Shown piece after piece: positions 8,544 through 17,275 of a stretch of DNA of 64,000 nt. The DNA is from Jeotgalibacillus terrae. GTDB taxonomy: Bacteria > Bacillota > Bacilli > Bacillales > Jeotgalibacillaceae. The DNA is taken from positions 1-64,000 of the forward strand of contig NZ_JAFBDK010000005.1 of the NCBI RefSeq assembly GCF_016908195.1. The letters run 5' to 3'. Both the position numbers and the translations under genes were made by a program. The stretch's first letter is position 1; each line of letters starts with the position of its first letter. The notes under the pieces are model-generated. The model had not been told where the DNA came from and did not search any database. It saw only the letters and a program-made list of their open reading frames with translations.

Positions 8544-9873
8544 ATTCCTTGAAAGCCGATGGTTCCTGAGAGGGTTCGCCTTACTCATCGCGCTCCTGAT
8601 GTTTTATACAGTGAATACTGAAGAAGAAGGTACAAACACATCTGTAAACTCGCAAAATGATGTGGAAGTGATTGAGAGTGTTCCGGTCGATACGATGTAC
8701 AATGATGAGGAGTTTGTTGTAACAGGTGTACCGAGTACGGTAGATGTGACAATTGAAGGTCCTGCCCAGTATGTGACGAGAGCAGAGGCAGTGAGAGATT
8801 TTCGTGTGTTCTTAAACCTTGCAGACCTGGAACTAGGGACACATGAAGTGCCGCTGCAGCCTGAAGGTTTTTCATCAGAGCTAACGGTTACTATCTCTCC
8901 ATCTGTTGCAACTGTCACAATCGATGAACGTGTAACAGAGGAATTTGCAGTGGATGCAGAGTTCAACCAGTCGATTATTCCGGAGGGTTATGAGCTTGCT
9001 GGCATTACAGCTGATCCTGAAACCGTTATGGTGACAGGCGCAAGAAGTGTTATTGAATCAATCAGATATGTCAGAGCTTCAGTTGATATGGATGAAACAG
9101 TAGAGGATGAGCAAACCATTGAGTCAACTGTTCAGGTGCTGAACGGATCACTTGATAAGCTGCCTGTCACAGTGGAACCGCAGACAGTCGACTTGACTGT
9201 CAGTGTCACACAGCCAAGTAAGGAAGTGGCGTTAGTGGCTGCGCCATCCGGAACGCCTGCTGAAGGGCTTCAGTTTGAGTCGATTGCACTGTCTGAAGAG
9301 ACGGTTACGATCTATGGGCCTGGAGACACGATTGACAATATCAATGAAATTGAAGTACCATTTGATCTTTCGGGTGTATCAAGCGACGGTTCGCGGGTGG
9401 AAGTCCCAATTCCGGTACCTGAGGGTGTGACAAGCCTGTCGAGTGAGATGGTTTCCGGCGTCATTTCCCTGACAGAAGCTTCAGGAGAAGTTCCGGCTGA
9501 AGATGCAGAGGCTTCAGCTGAAACGCCTGAGGATACTGGAGAAGAGGAACCGGCTGAGGATACGGCCTCTAACGAAGATAATAGTGATTCAACGGAAGAG
9601 CTGACATTGTCGGCTCTTCCTGTTGAAATGAGAAATATAGGCGATGAACTGCAGGCGACTTTCCTGAGTCCTGCCAGCGGGGAGCTTAACTTACGCGTGA
9701 CCGGAGAACCGGAAGCGCTTGAAGAGTTGTCAGAAGACGACGTTTCATTGTTTGTAGATGCTGAAGGGTTAGAAGAAGGCGAACATGAGATGGAAGTCCA
9801 GATCGATGGGCCTTCCAATGTGACATATATTTTATCGCAGACCAGTGTGACATTTTCACTGGCAGCTGCATAA
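8536..9873 (+). CDS. cdaR: CdaA regulatory protein CdaR (YbbR)
   Basis: A 445-aa extracytoplasmic regulator of CdaA. An N-terminal membrane anchor (FLRGFALLIALLMFYTVN) is followed by several YbbR repeats, recognisable by recurring GVPSTVDVTIEGP / GARSVIESI / GPGDTIDNI turns. An acidic Glu/Ala/Asp-rich linker (about residues 320-350) precedes the last repeat. ATG 8536 lies after GGAGGGGG and overlaps cdaA by 8 nt. A longer in-frame ORF begins inside cdaA but is only read-through of another frame. Confidence 0.94.
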   Translation: MDKFLESRWFLRGFALLIALLMFYTVNTEEEGTNTSVNSQNDVEVIESVPVDTMYNDEEFVVTGVPSTVDVTIEGPAQYVTRAEAVRDFRVFLNLADLELGTHEVPLQPEGFSSELTVTISPSVATVTIDERVTEEFAVDAEFNQSIIPEGYELAGITADPETVMVTGARSVIESIRYVRASVDMDETVEDEQTIESTVQVLNGSLDKLPVTVEPQTVDLTVSVTQPSKEVALVAAPSGTPAEGLQFESIALSEETVTIYGPGDTIDNINEIEVPFDLSGVSSDGSRVEVPIPVPEGVTSLSSEMVSGVISLTEASGEVPAEDAEASAETPEDTGEEEPAEDTASNEDNSDSTEELTLSALPVEMRNIGDELQATFLSPASGELNLRVTGEPEALEELSEDDVSLFVDAEGLEEGEHEMEVQIDGPSNVTYILSQTSVTFSLAAA

Positions 9874-9914
9874 GCCCTGGGAGGGGCCGTTTATAAGAAG
9901 GAGCGATGTTTATC

Positions 9915-11264
9915 ATGGGTAAATATTTTGGAACGGACGGGGTCCGCGGAGTAGCAAACGCTGAGCTTACGCCGGAAATGGCATTTAAGCTTGGACGCTT
10001 CGGAGGATACGTGCTGACAAAAGAAACAACACGCCCGAAAGTGTTAATTGGACGTGATACAAGAATTTCAGGTCATATGCTTGAAGGTGCTCTTGTGGCA
10101 GGTCTTTTATCAATTGGTGCAGAAGTAATGCGTCTTGGTGTCATTTCAACACCAGGTGTAGCATTTCTGACAAAAGCAATGGGTGCGCAGGCTGGCGTGA
10201 TGATCTCAGCTTCACACAACCCGGTGCCTGATAACGGAATCAAGTTTTTTGGTCCTGACGGCTTTAAGCTGACAGATGAGCAGGAGGCTGAAATAGAAGC
10301 ACTGATCGATGCTGAAACAGATAACACACCTCGCCCGACTGGTGAGAACCTTGGCATTGTGACAGATTACTTTGAAGGCGGACAGAAGTACCTTCAGTAT
10401 CTGAAGCAGTCTGCTGATGAGGACTTCAGCGGTATTCACGTGGCACTTGACTGTGCGCATGGCGCAACGTCTGCACTTGCTACACACCTGTTTGCAGATC
10501 TGGATGCAGACCTTTCAACAATGGGTGCATCACCGAACGGTCTGAATATCAATGAAGGTGTAGGGTCAACACACCCTGAAACACTTGCAGGCTTTGTAAA
10601 AGAAAAAGGGGCAGATGTCGGCCTTGCATTCGATGGCGATGGTGACCGCATCATTGCAGTGGATGAAAATGGACAAGTTGTAGACGGCGATCAGATTATG
10701 TTCATCTGTGCAAAGCACCTGAAGAGCGAATCACGCCTCAAGCAGAACACAGTTGTCTCAACTGTCATGAGTAACCTCGGCTTCCATAAAGGTCTTGAAG
10801 AAGCAGGAATCCAGAGCATCCAGACAGCTGTCGGTGACCGTTATGTTGTAGAAGAAATGAAAAAAGGCAGCTACACGCTTGGCGGTGAGCAGTCCGGCCA
10901 CATTATCTTCCTTGATTACAACACGACAGGTGACGGCCTGCTGACAGGTCTTCAGCTTGTGAATATCATGAAGCTGACTGGCAAGAAGCTGTCAGAGCTT
11001 GCTGCTGAAATGGAGATCTTCCCGCAGAAGCTAGTCAATATCCGCGTCAGCGATAAGCATGGCGTCACAGATAACGCAGAAGTGAAAGCGATCATTGAGC
11101 AGGTGGAAAAAGAAATGAACGGCAATGGCCGTATTCTTGTAAGACCATCCGGTACTGAGCCGCTTGTGCGCGTTATGGCAGAAGCACCGACAAAAGAGCT
11201 TTGCGAAGAGTATGTGAATCGCATTGCAGAGGTTGTTGAAAATGAGATGGGTGTAAAAGCTTAA
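9915..11264 (+). CDS. glmM: Phosphoglucosamine mutase GlmM
   Basis: A 449-aa enzyme converting glucosamine-6-phosphate to glucosamine-1-phosphate for peptidoglycan and teichoic-acid precursors. It begins [12 protein letters not shown], has the phosphoserine loop [12 protein letters not shown], the Mg-binding DGDGDR and the sugar-binding GGEQSGH, and ends with the phosphate-binding [12 protein letters not shown]. The start is ATG 9915, 11 nt after AAGGAG, matching B. subtilis GlmM; ATG 9906 is too close to the ribosome site. Last gene of the cdaA-cdaR-glmM operon. Confidence 0.97.
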   Translation: MGKYFGTDGVRGVANAELTPEMAFKLGRFGGYVLTKETTRPKVLIGRDTRISGHMLEGALVAGLLSIGAEVMRLGVISTPGVAFLTKAMGAQAGVMISASHNPVPDNGIKFFGPDGFKLTDEQEAEIEALIDAETDNTPRPTGENLGIVTDYFEGGQKYLQYLKQSADEDFSGIHVALDCAHGATSALATHLFADLDADLSTMGASPNGLNINEGVGSTHPETLAGFVKEKGADVGLAFDGDGDRIIAVDENGQVVDGDQIMFICAKHLKSESRLKQNTVVSTVMSNLGFHKGLEEAGIQSIQTAVGDRYVVEEMKKGSYTLGGEQSGHIIFLDYNTTGDGLLTGLQLVNIMKLTGKKLSELAAEMEIFPQKLVNIRVSDKHGVTDNAEVKAIIEQVEKEMNGNGRILVRPSGTEPLVRVMAEAPTKELCEEYVNRIAEVVENEMGVKA

Positions 11265-11278
11265 TATAATGTGTTTGA

Positions 11279-11317
11279 GAGGGATACTCTGCTAATGGGC
11301 AGGGTATTCCTTTTTTT
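11279..11317 (+). terminator. Terminator of cdaA-cdaR-glmM
   Basis: GGGATACTCTGC pairs with GCAGGGTATTCC and is followed by seven T. Confidence 0.88.
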
Positions 11318-11393
11318 GATTGGCGTGGGGGACTGACGCCTGGGCCTGAAGCTCTGGCCAGAGACACCATGATATGCGATCCCAATCCCCGCC

Positions 11394-11423
11394 AAAAAGG
11401 CACACGCCAAGCGTATGCCTTTC
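11394..11423 (-). terminator. Terminator of the DUF2207 gene
   Basis: Read on the minus strand, AAAGGCATACGC and GCGTGTGCC pair and end in TTTTT, just past the stop of the minus-strand gene. Confidence 0.8.
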
Positions 11424-11428
11424 ACTAG

Positions 11429-13138
11429 TCAAGCCCTATTAATCATCAGCTCATACGGATGTACACCATTTGCAACAAAATAACTCAGCGGCGCCTCTTC
11501 AAGCTGCTGATCCGCCGGAATATACGTTTTCAAATCAATCCCCATAACCGGGATTTCAAACGCCCGGATCATCCACGGGTCCAGGGCTTCCTTATTAATA
11601 GAAAAGGATTCCTCTGATGCGACCATCAATCTGAATGATGAGATACTGTCCATAAGCTGCTTCTCTTCAACGTTGAACGAAAGCGGCTTGATTAAAAGGA
11701 ACAGAACGATCAGACAGATGCCATATGTCAGGAATACCAGATCAATCCCGGGAGACGTCAGTCCGATGCCAATAAAAATATTAAACGCAATCGCAATTCC
11801 CCATAGCCATTTGTTATACGTGAACTTAAATGTGAGTGCAAACAACAGAACAGGGAACGCCAGAAATCCAAAGACAACGATCCAGTTATCACCTTCGAAT
11901 GAATGCGTAACAGCAAGCAGCACAAACATCAGTACCATCAGTATCCTGAGTACAAGGAGCGGTCTTTTTTTCAGCTCGAATTGTCCATTGAACTCTTTTC
12001 TGGCAAGCTTCTCCCACTTTTTATAGCCGTTAGATGAAAACGCCGATACAAGGGAAGGGTTCAGCTTAACCTCATGATGGTTCCTGAAGAGCTCATCAAT
12101 CAGGAACTGTTCACTTTGTGTCAGTGATATAGACTGATCACTCTTTTGAAAAGCGATCGTTTCTCCGCTGACTTGTGAAGTTAATGCTCCTTTTTCCCTT
12201 AACGTAGAAAGCCCTGCAAGGAGGCTTTCATATTGGGTGGGCTTGTCCCGCTGCACGAACAAAATCGTCAACGGGCTGAAATTCATGACGTTTTCAGCGT
12301 GACCGGTCGTACGCTTCCTCATCACAAACATCAGCACTACAGAAGTGAGGATTGCAATGATCATGAAAACGTTAAACCATTTGATTCCTTCTCCGATTAC
12401 AGCCTGGGTGTCAAAACGCTCATCCGCTTCAGCGTACTTTGCTTCCTGCTGTGCAATCAGCTCTTCTTTTGACATAGGAGCAGGCACTGTTTCAGCTCCA
12501 GTCATCACGTCTGAAGGGAACAGCACGCGCACTTCAGAATTTGTGTACATTGGAGAGGACGGTGTATAAAATCGTACCCCTGCCTCATCCTGGTGCGTAA
12601 TCTCGCCTTTTCTGTCAGCGAAAAGAGCAGTGTACTCATCCGGTGAAACCGCTGAAGGGAATATAACGTCTATGTAGAGTTCATTAATATGATCATCATG
12701 ATGTGATCCATCACTGAAAAACGGCAGATAGGCATCTGTGTACTCATCATAGACCCTCACAGCATCCTCAAGTGTGTAGGAATAAAATACCTTAATGGTT
12801 TCATACTCACCTTCAACCTCTGTCCATACCGTTTCATCACCGTATTCATAATAGAGCGGCGTAAGATCTGAGGTCTGGATAAATCCCGGCTCATCATTCG
12901 GTCCGGTAATCGCATACGCTTCAAAGTCATCTACCCCGCTATGACCTTCACGGTAAAGCGTACGCCCAACTTCTTCTTCATACTCAGTAAATGAATAATG
13001 AAACACTTCATTGACTGTTACATCACCATTTGGCTGAATCCAGGCACGCACCCTCGCCTCCTCAACCGTATAAGCAGCAGCCTCCACGGCGAATAACAGC
13101 CATAATAATCCTGCAGTCATCATCAGTTTCTTTAACAT
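11429..13138 (-). CDS. DUF2207 family membrane protein
   Basis: A 569-aa protein with a cleavable signal peptide (MLKKLMMTAGLLWLLFAVEAAA). A long extracytoplasmic DUF2207 beta domain follows (VRAWIQPNGDVTVNEVFHYSF). Then come a transmembrane helix near residues 255-275, a cytoplasmic stretch and two to three more helices around 390-480. The function of DUF2207 proteins is unknown. It lies on the opposite strand between glmM and glmS, which are normally adjacent in Bacillus, so it interrupts that synteny. It is monocistronic with its own terminator. Confidence 0.85.
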   Translation of the reverse strand: MLKKLMMTAGLLWLLFAVEAAAYTVEEARVRAWIQPNGDVTVNEVFHYSFTEYEEEVGRTLYREGHSGVDDFEAYAITGPNDEPGFIQTSDLTPLYYEYGDETVWTEVEGEYETIKVFYSYTLEDAVRVYDEYTDAYLPFFSDGSHHDDHINELYIDVIFPSAVSPDEYTALFADRKGEITHQDEAGVRFYTPSSPMYTNSEVRVLFPSDVMTGAETVPAPMSKEELIAQQEAKYAEADERFDTQAVIGEGIKWFNVFMIIAILTSVVLMFVMRKRTTGHAENVMNFSPLTILFVQRDKPTQYESLLAGLSTLREKGALTSQVSGETIAFQKSDQSISLTQSEQFLIDELFRNHHEVKLNPSLVSAFSSNGYKKWEKLARKEFNGQFELKKRPLLVLRILMVLMFVLLAVTHSFEGDNWIVVFGFLAFPVLLFALTFKFTYNKWLWGIAIAFNIFIGIGLTSPGIDLVFLTYGICLIVLFLLIKPLSFNVEEKQLMDSISSFRLMVASEESFSINKEALDPWMIRAFEIPVMGIDLKTYIPADQQLEEAPLSYFVANGVHPYELMINRA

Positions 13139-13292
13139 ATCGTCACCTTCTTATTCATCAGTCGTTTATCCTTACGAATGATATCAGGAAAAAGTTTCAA
13201 AAAGAAGGAGTTGCGCAAAACTGAAAATATCCTGTAACCAATGTAACAATCCAGCATGCTATACTATCTCTCGTGCGTCACGAAAAATTTGT

Positions 13293-13322
13293 TTGACGTC
13301 AAAATCATCCATAACGTATGAT
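13293..13322 (+). promoter_or_regulatory. Sigma-A promoter of glmS
   Basis: TTGACG (13293-13298), 18-nt spacer, TATGAT (13317-13322), about 110 nt upstream of the ribozyme cleavage site. A second -10-like TATACT lies near 13259. Confidence 0.65.
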
Positions 13323-13429
13323 AAGGTAAGCGTATTTTTCTTGAAAAGGGGTATACAGGAAAAGTCGCACTTTTATTTCAGAAGGAAAGAGAGGGCTGTA
13401 AGGTAGACCAATTAGTTATAAAAAGCGCC

Positions 13430-13580
13430 AGGACTGCCCGTTGAGTAGCGGCAGTTGACGAGGAGAAGGAGCATCGAGCATTCGGCGGATGCCTTCCGGC
13501 TGATGACTGCACAGCCGAAAACCTGTTATTCAAAATCACCGAGGCGACTCAGTGGACAAAGAAAACAGGACTGCAGCACC
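13430..13580 (+). promoter_or_regulatory. glmS ribozyme-riboswitch
   Basis: The conserved glmS ribozyme core is present: self-cleavage site A13434/G13435 in AAAAGCGCC, GTTGACGAGGAG, GGCGGATGCCTTCCGGCTG, CTGCACAGCCGAAA and a distal ACCTGT...ACAGG arm. Glucosamine-6-phosphate acts as cofactor for cleavage of the leader, after which the downstream mRNA is degraded. This gives feedback control of GlmS. Position between promoter and glmS is as expected, but the distance to the start codon is unusually long. Confidence 0.93.
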
Positions 13581-13648
13581 CAAAACTAAACTAGCGATGT
13601 TGAAGTAAAGAATAACAATCTTAGAGATTGCACAGCTGTGTGATTGAA

Positions 13649-13765
13649 GCGGAAGGCGGTGACTCCGGGACGATTAGCGGGACAGCTGAGACCCCACAGC
13701 GCGAAGCGCGAGGAGGCTCAGCGACCGCCGTCCGGAAAGCATCCGTCTGGAGCGGAAATCACCAG
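13649..13765. repeat. Palindromic Bacillaceae-type intergenic repeat inside the glmS leader
   Basis: Nested inverted repeats: GGCGGT (13655) with ACCGCC (13724), GCTGAG (13685) with CTCAGC (13717), and a GCGCGAAGCGC hairpin at the centre, followed by CTGGAGCGGAAATC. The motifs CCCCACAG, GAGGAGGCT and TGGAGCGGAAATC are what I remember of GC-rich repeats dispersed in Bacillaceae genomes. It lies between the ribozyme and the glmS start. Confidence 0.65.
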
Positions 13766-13805
13766 CCACCTTTAACAGAGCACAAAAAACTAATAGAGAG
13801 ATAAA

Positions 13806-13841
13806 GAGGGCACGTCCGTCCTCTTATACGGTCATGCCCTC
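13806..13841 (+). other. Hairpin before the glmS ribosome binding site
   Basis: GAGGGCA (13806) and TGCCCTC (13835) enclose a 22-nt loop, 12 nt before AGGAGG (13853). No long T run follows, so it is more likely an mRNA structure than a terminator. Confidence 0.4.
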
Positions 13842-13867
13842 CTTATACTCACAGGAGGAAACTAATT

Positions 13868-15670
13868 ATGTGTGGAATTGTAGGATATATTGGATCAAAC
13901 GATACGAAGGAAATTTTGCTGAAAGGTCTTGAAAAGCTTGAATACCGCGGTTATGACTCTGCAGGAATTGCAGTGAAAAATGACGACGGCGTATCAGTAT
14001 TCAAAGAAAAAGGACGCATCGCAGACCTTCGTGCAATCGTAGATGACAGCGTGAGCGCAAACATCGGAATCGGCCATACGCGCTGGGCAACACACGGTGA
14101 ACCAAGCCAGGTGAACGCACACCCTCACCAGAGTACAACAAGCCGTTTTACACTTGTACACAACGGTGTCATCGAGAACTATGCACAGTTGAAGCGTGAG
14201 CACCTTGCTGATGTGAACCTTGTCTCTGAAACAGATACAGAAATCATCGTTCAGCTGATCGAAAAGTTCGTCAAAGAAGGCCTTGAAACAGAAGCTGCAT
14301 TTGCTAAAGCATTGAAAGAACTGAAAGGTTCATATGCAATCGCACTTTTAGATAACCAGAATGAAGACACAATCTTTGTAGCGAAAAACAAGAGCCCGCT
14401 GTTAGTCGGTCTTGGAGAAGACTTCAACGTTGTCGCATCTGACGCAATGGCAATGCTGCAGGTAACAGATGAGTACGTTGAACTGATGGACAAAGAAATG
14501 GTCATCGTGACAAAAGAAAGCACAACAATCAAAACGCTTGATGGCGAAACAGTTGCACGTGATTCATACAAAGCAGAAATCGATGCAAGCGATATCGAAA
14601 AGGGTACGTACCCTCACTACATGCTAAAAGAAATCGACGAGCAGCCGGCAGTGATGCGTAAAATCGTTCAGGCTTACCAGAACGAAGAAGGTGAGCTTTC
14701 AATCGCGAAAGACACGCTTGACGCGGTAAATGCAGCTGACCGCATCTATATCATCGCTTGCGGAACAAGCTATCATGCAGGACTAGTAGGGAAAGAGTAC
14801 CTTGAAAAAACAGCGAAAATCCCGACTGAAGTACATGTAGCGAGTGAGTTCGTCTACAACACGCCGTTACTATCTGAAAAGCCATTATTTATCTTTATCT
14901 CTCAAAGTGGTGAAACAGCTGACAGCCGTGCCGTTCTTGTACACATTAAAGAACTTGGACACCCTGCACTGACACTGACAAACGTAGCAGGCTCAACACT
15001 GTCACGTGAAGCCAACCACACACTTCTGCTGCACGCAGGACCAGAGATCGCAGTTGCTTCTACAAAAGCATACACTGCACAAATCGCAGTCCTTGCGATC
15101 CTTGCAGAAGCAGCTGGAAAAGCAAAAGGCTTCGACATGAAATTCGATCTTGTTCAGGAAATGGGTATCGTAGCAAACGCAATCCAGACACTGACAGACG
15201 ACAAGGAAGCATTCGAGCAAATCGCACGTGACTTCCTAAGCACAACGCGCAACGCATTCTTCATCGGACGCTCAATGGATTACCATGTCGTTCAGGAAGC
15301 AGCGCTGAAGCTGAAAGAAATCTCGTACATCCAGGCTGAAGGCTTCGCAGGCGGCGAGCTCAAGCACGGAACAATCGCCCTAATCGAAGACGGCACACCA
15401 GTCGTTGCACTAGCAACACAGGAAAACGTCAACCTGAGCATCCGCGGCAACGTCAAAGAAGTAGCAGCCCGCGGCGCCAACACATGCACCATCTCAATGA
15501 AAGGCCTTGAAGAAGAAGGCGACAGCTACGTGATCCCACACGTACACGAACTGCTTGCACCACTTGTGTCAGTAGTGCCAACGCAGCTGATTGCTTATTA
15601 TGCAGCGCTTCATAGAGATTGTGATGTTGATAAGCCACGTAACCTTGCGAAGAGTGTTACTGTAGAATAA
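13868..15670 (+). CDS. glmS: Glutamine-fructose-6-phosphate aminotransferase GlmS
   Basis: A 600-aa enzyme making glucosamine-6-phosphate, the first step to UDP-GlcNAc. The N-terminal glutaminase domain begins MCGIVGYIG with the nucleophile Cys2. Two SIS isomerase domains follow ([11 protein letters not shown] and [11 protein letters not shown]). The C-terminus ends LAKSVTVE, the region whose coding DNA is read by TnsD in Tn7-type insertion. A glmS ribozyme controls the leader. The transcriptional terminator that should follow is split by a 27.5-kb Tn7-like array 20 nt after the stop codon. Confidence 0.98.
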   Translation: MCGIVGYIGSNDTKEILLKGLEKLEYRGYDSAGIAVKNDDGVSVFKEKGRIADLRAIVDDSVSANIGIGHTRWATHGEPSQVNAHPHQSTTSRFTLVHNGVIENYAQLKREHLADVNLVSETDTEIIVQLIEKFVKEGLETEAAFAKALKELKGSYAIALLDNQNEDTIFVAKNKSPLLVGLGEDFNVVASDAMAMLQVTDEYVELMDKEMVIVTKESTTIKTLDGETVARDSYKAEIDASDIEKGTYPHYMLKEIDEQPAVMRKIVQAYQNEEGELSIAKDTLDAVNAADRIYIIACGTSYHAGLVGKEYLEKTAKIPTEVHVASEFVYNTPLLSEKPLFIFISQSGETADSRAVLVHIKELGHPALTLTNVAGSTLSREANHTLLLHAGPEIAVASTKAYTAQIAVLAILAEAAGKAKGFDMKFDLVQEMGIVANAIQTLTDDKEAFEQIARDFLSTTRNAFFIGRSMDYHVVQEAALKLKEISYIQAEGFAGGELKHGTIALIEDGTPVVALATQENVNLSIRGNVKEVAARGANTCTISMKGLEEEGDSYVIPHVHELLAPLVSVVPTQLIAYYAALHRDCDVDKPRNLAKSVTVE

Positions 15671-15680
15671 TTTTAAAAAA

Positions 15681-15691
15681 TCCTGATGAGC
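15681..15691 (+). terminator. Left arm of the split glmS terminator
   Basis: TCCTGATGAGC, preceded by AAAAAA, is the exact reverse complement of GCTCATCAGGA at 43260-43270, which is followed by seven T. Joined at CTAGA, the two halves restore a 17-bp stem with loop TAGAGAATAT. The Tn7-like array sits in that loop. Confidence 0.9.
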
Positions 15692-15695
15692 TAGA
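15691..15695. repeat. Target-site duplication CTAGA, glmS-proximal copy (attTn7)
   Basis: CTAGA lies 21-25 nt after the glmS stop, the position used by Tn7 in other bacteria. Identical copies occur at 19447, 30566 and 43249, each at an element boundary. Confidence 0.9.
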
Positions 15696-15790
15696 TGTAG
15701 AATTGAAATAAAGATGAGATGTTTATAATAAAGATGCGACGTTTAAAATAAAGTCGCGGTGTTTGTAAAAAAGTTACGATGAAATACCTC
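15696..15790 (+). other. R-type (glmS-proximal) end of element 1 with four TnsB-site-like repeats
   Basis: After the terminal TGT, AATAAAG-type boxes recur with G at 15713, 15733, 15753 and 15773, exactly 20 bp apart. Four closely packed sites match the known layout of the Tn7 right end, which also faces glmS. A 189-bp stretch (15691-15879) is repeated without a visible difference at 19447-19635. Confidence 0.8.
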
Positions 15791-15823
15791 TTTGGATTAT
15801 ATTAATCTAAAGGGGTGTTTTTT

Positions 15824-15916
15824 ATGTCAAAAAGAACTAGGATATCTAAAGTAGAAAAGTGGGTTAAAGAAGGTCGTGGTGTACCAGCAAAATATAGTTC
15901 TTCCTTAGCAAAATAA
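15824..15916 (+). pseudogene. tnsA: Truncated tnsA (Tn7-like endonuclease), 5' scrap
   Basis: ATG 15824 follows AAAGGGGTG. The first 19 residues (MSKRTRISKVEKWVKEGRG) equal those of the longer copy in element 2. The frame then runs into a TGTACC transposon end and stops after 11 unrelated residues. TnsA makes the 5' cuts in Tn7 transposition; a full protein is about 270 aa, so this is inactive. Confidence 0.8.
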
Positions 15917-15983
15917 ACTGTATTCTTGGCAAAATGAAACGTTCCCTAACACGAGCGAAAATCGGAATCACCATCCGATTTTT
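15880..15983 (+). repeat. TGTACC-type transposon end, copy A
   Basis: It begins TGTACCAGCAAAATATAG, continues with AAAATAAAC-type boxes about 21 bp apart, and finishes in the arms CGAAAATCGGA/TCCGATTTT. It is nearly identical to 18974-19078 and related to 16352-16442. It directly interrupts tnsA. Confidence 0.8.
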
Positions 15984-15985
15984 AG

Positions 15986-16285
15986 AATAGACACTTTAAT
16001 GAATATGTTGAAGCAAGGAAAGTGGCTATCACCACAAAAAACATTGAATTTCTTCATCATACAAATACTACTCCGAAGCCATATAATATTTATTGGAAAG
16101 TGAAAAATAGAGGGGAAGAAGCAAAACGAAGAAACCTTGTACGAGGTCAAATAATAAAGACTAACTCTAAAACTCATACTGAGGCTACTCAATTTAAAGG
16201 AGAGCACTTTGTAGAATGTTTCATAGTGAAAAACGGTGTCTGTGTGGCAAGAACAAAAATTGATGTGCCTATTTCTTATCAATAA
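15986..16285 (+). pseudogene. C-terminal fragment of a CD-NTase (AGS-C sensor domain, CBASS-type)
   Basis: About 99 residues remain open and begin, without a start codon, right at the hairpin of the TGTACC end. The motifs YNIYWKVKNRGEEAKRR and GEHFVECFIVKNGVCVARTKIDVPI are those of the C-terminal sensor domain (AGS-C) found on SMODS/CD-NTase nucleotidyltransferases of CBASS anti-phage systems. The catalytic N-terminal two thirds are missing, so it cannot make a cyclic nucleotide. The GTG at 16022 is not a real start. It indicates that an ancestral element carried a defence system. Confidence 0.7.
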
Positions 16286-16351
16286 TAGTTCACATCAATG
16301 TAAAAGGCTTGTCCACTTTCAAATTCCCTGTTTCTTTCATCCTGATGTCTA

Positions 16352-16442
16352 TGTACCAGAAAATAAACTGTATCCTTAGTCAAATAAAATACTCCCACAC
16401 ACGAGTAAAATCAGAATCACCATCCGATTTTACTCGTTTTTT
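16352..16442 (+). repeat. TGTACC-type transposon end, copy B, with terminator
   Basis: TGTACCAGAAAATAAACTG is followed by a second TAGTCAAATAAAATACTCCC box and the hairpin ACGAGTAAAATC/GATTTTACTCGT (16401-16437) ending in T6. It is a diverged and slightly shortened relative of copies A and C. Confidence 0.75.
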
Positions 16443-16612
16443 GTTGAAGTAAAAGAGTTAACAAGAGAACAATTTAGTTTTTCGGATATAGTAGAATCCA
16501 ATTTGCAATAGTTTAATGTCAAAGCAAGGATTATGAATTAAGATGGTTGAAAGTTGTCGAGAAAGCTGTTAATCAAGAAGAATCGATTGAAGAATTGAGG
16601 GGGGATTTTTAA
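16443..16612 (+). other. Gene debris between transposon end and merR
   Basis: Two short open stretches without starts are visible: 16443-16511 (VEVKELTREQFSFSDIVE...) and 16532-16612 (YELRWLKVVEKAV...EELRGDF). They look like C-terminal scraps of one or two proteins that I cannot identify. Nothing functional is seen here. Confidence 0.35.
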
Positions 16613-16685
16613 ATAGTCATAATGCCAATGATTAATTATATGAAGAAAACATTTTTAATTATTAGAAAGATGTTTAGTATTATTC

Positions 16686-16717
16686 TTGACCCCGTAGTAT
16701 AGTACGGGGTTTATACT
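16686..16717 (+). promoter_or_regulatory. MerR-controlled mer promoter-operator
   Basis: -35 TTGACC (16686) and -10 TATACT (16712) are 20 bp apart, longer than optimal, with the dyad ACCCCGTA-GTATAG-TACGGGGT (16689-16710) filling the spacer. This is the classic arrangement in which Hg-bound MerR untwists the promoter. Confidence 0.88.
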
Positions 16718-16736
16718 TTGTTTGGAGGTGAATTGT

Positions 16737-17135
16737 TTGAGCTATCGTATTAGTGGTTTTGCAGATAGATGTGATGTAAATAAGGAAACAATTAGATATT
16801 ATGAAAAAAAGAAGTTATTACAAGAACCTTCTCGAACAAATTCAGGTTATCGGATATATTCAGAGGATGATGTTAAGCGTGTAGGGTTTATTAAACGAAT
16901 GCAAGAGCTGGGTTTTTCTTTGAATGAAATTTATAAATTACTTGGGGTTGTTGATAAAGATGAAATTCGATGCCGAGACATGTTTGAATTTGTATCAAAA
17001 AAAGCAGAAGAAGTTAAAAAACAAATAGAAGATTTAAAGCGGATTGAATGTATGTTGAAAGATTTAAAGAAAAGATGTCCAGATGAAAAGGAATTACATG
17101 AATGTCCTATTATTGAAGCGTTGATTGAGGACTAA
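16737..17135 (+). CDS. merR: Mercury-responsive regulator MerR
   Basis: A 132-aa MerR regulator that represses the mer promoter without metal and activates it with Hg(II). The winged-helix N-terminus is GFADRCDVNKETIRYYEKKKLL. The three mercury-ligand cysteines of the family are visible in RCRDMF, RCPDEKE and HECPIIE. The start chosen is TTG 16737, 8 nt after GGAGG; the upstream TTG 16722 lies before that ribosome site. First gene of merR-(merP remnant)-merA. Confidence 0.92.
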   Translation: MSYRISGFADRCDVNKETIRYYEKKKLLQEPSRTNSGYRIYSEDDVKRVGFIKRMQELGFSLNEIYKLLGVVDKDEIRCRDMFEFVSKKAEEVKKQIEDLKRIECMLKDLKKRCPDEKELHECPIIEALIED

Positions 17136-17140
17136 TAAGA

Positions 17141-17260
17141 AATGTAATTATTGAAACAAAAGGAACAGACGGAACTGTAACGGTTTCTTATGATGATGTA
17201 AAAGCAGATATTAAAATCATTAAAGAGTCCGTTTTTGATTTAGGTTACGGTGTAAAATAA
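17141..17260 (+). pseudogene. Remnant of an HMA-domain mercury-binding protein (MerP-like)
   Basis: Forty in-frame codons without a start (NVIIETKGTDGTVTVSYDDV...DLGYGVK) match the second half of a heavy-metal-associated domain. The metal-binding CxxC half is missing, so a deletion joined merR to the end of this gene. No merT-like importer is present, so Hg(II) uptake by this operon is lost. Confidence 0.65.
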
Positions 17261-17275
17261 AGGAGGATAAAACAC

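Larger units (their letters stand above)
15691..15879. repeat. 189-bp perfect direct repeat, copy 1
   Basis: It is identical by eye to 19447-19635. It covers the CTAGA duplication, the transposon end, the leader and the first 18 codons of tnsA. Recombination between the copies would delete the mercury element. Confidence 0.9.

Noticed and set aside
11429-13138. DUF2207 gene as part of a mobile insertion between glmM and glmS
   Set aside because: No repeats, ends or odd composition flank it; it looks like a stable chromosomal gene.
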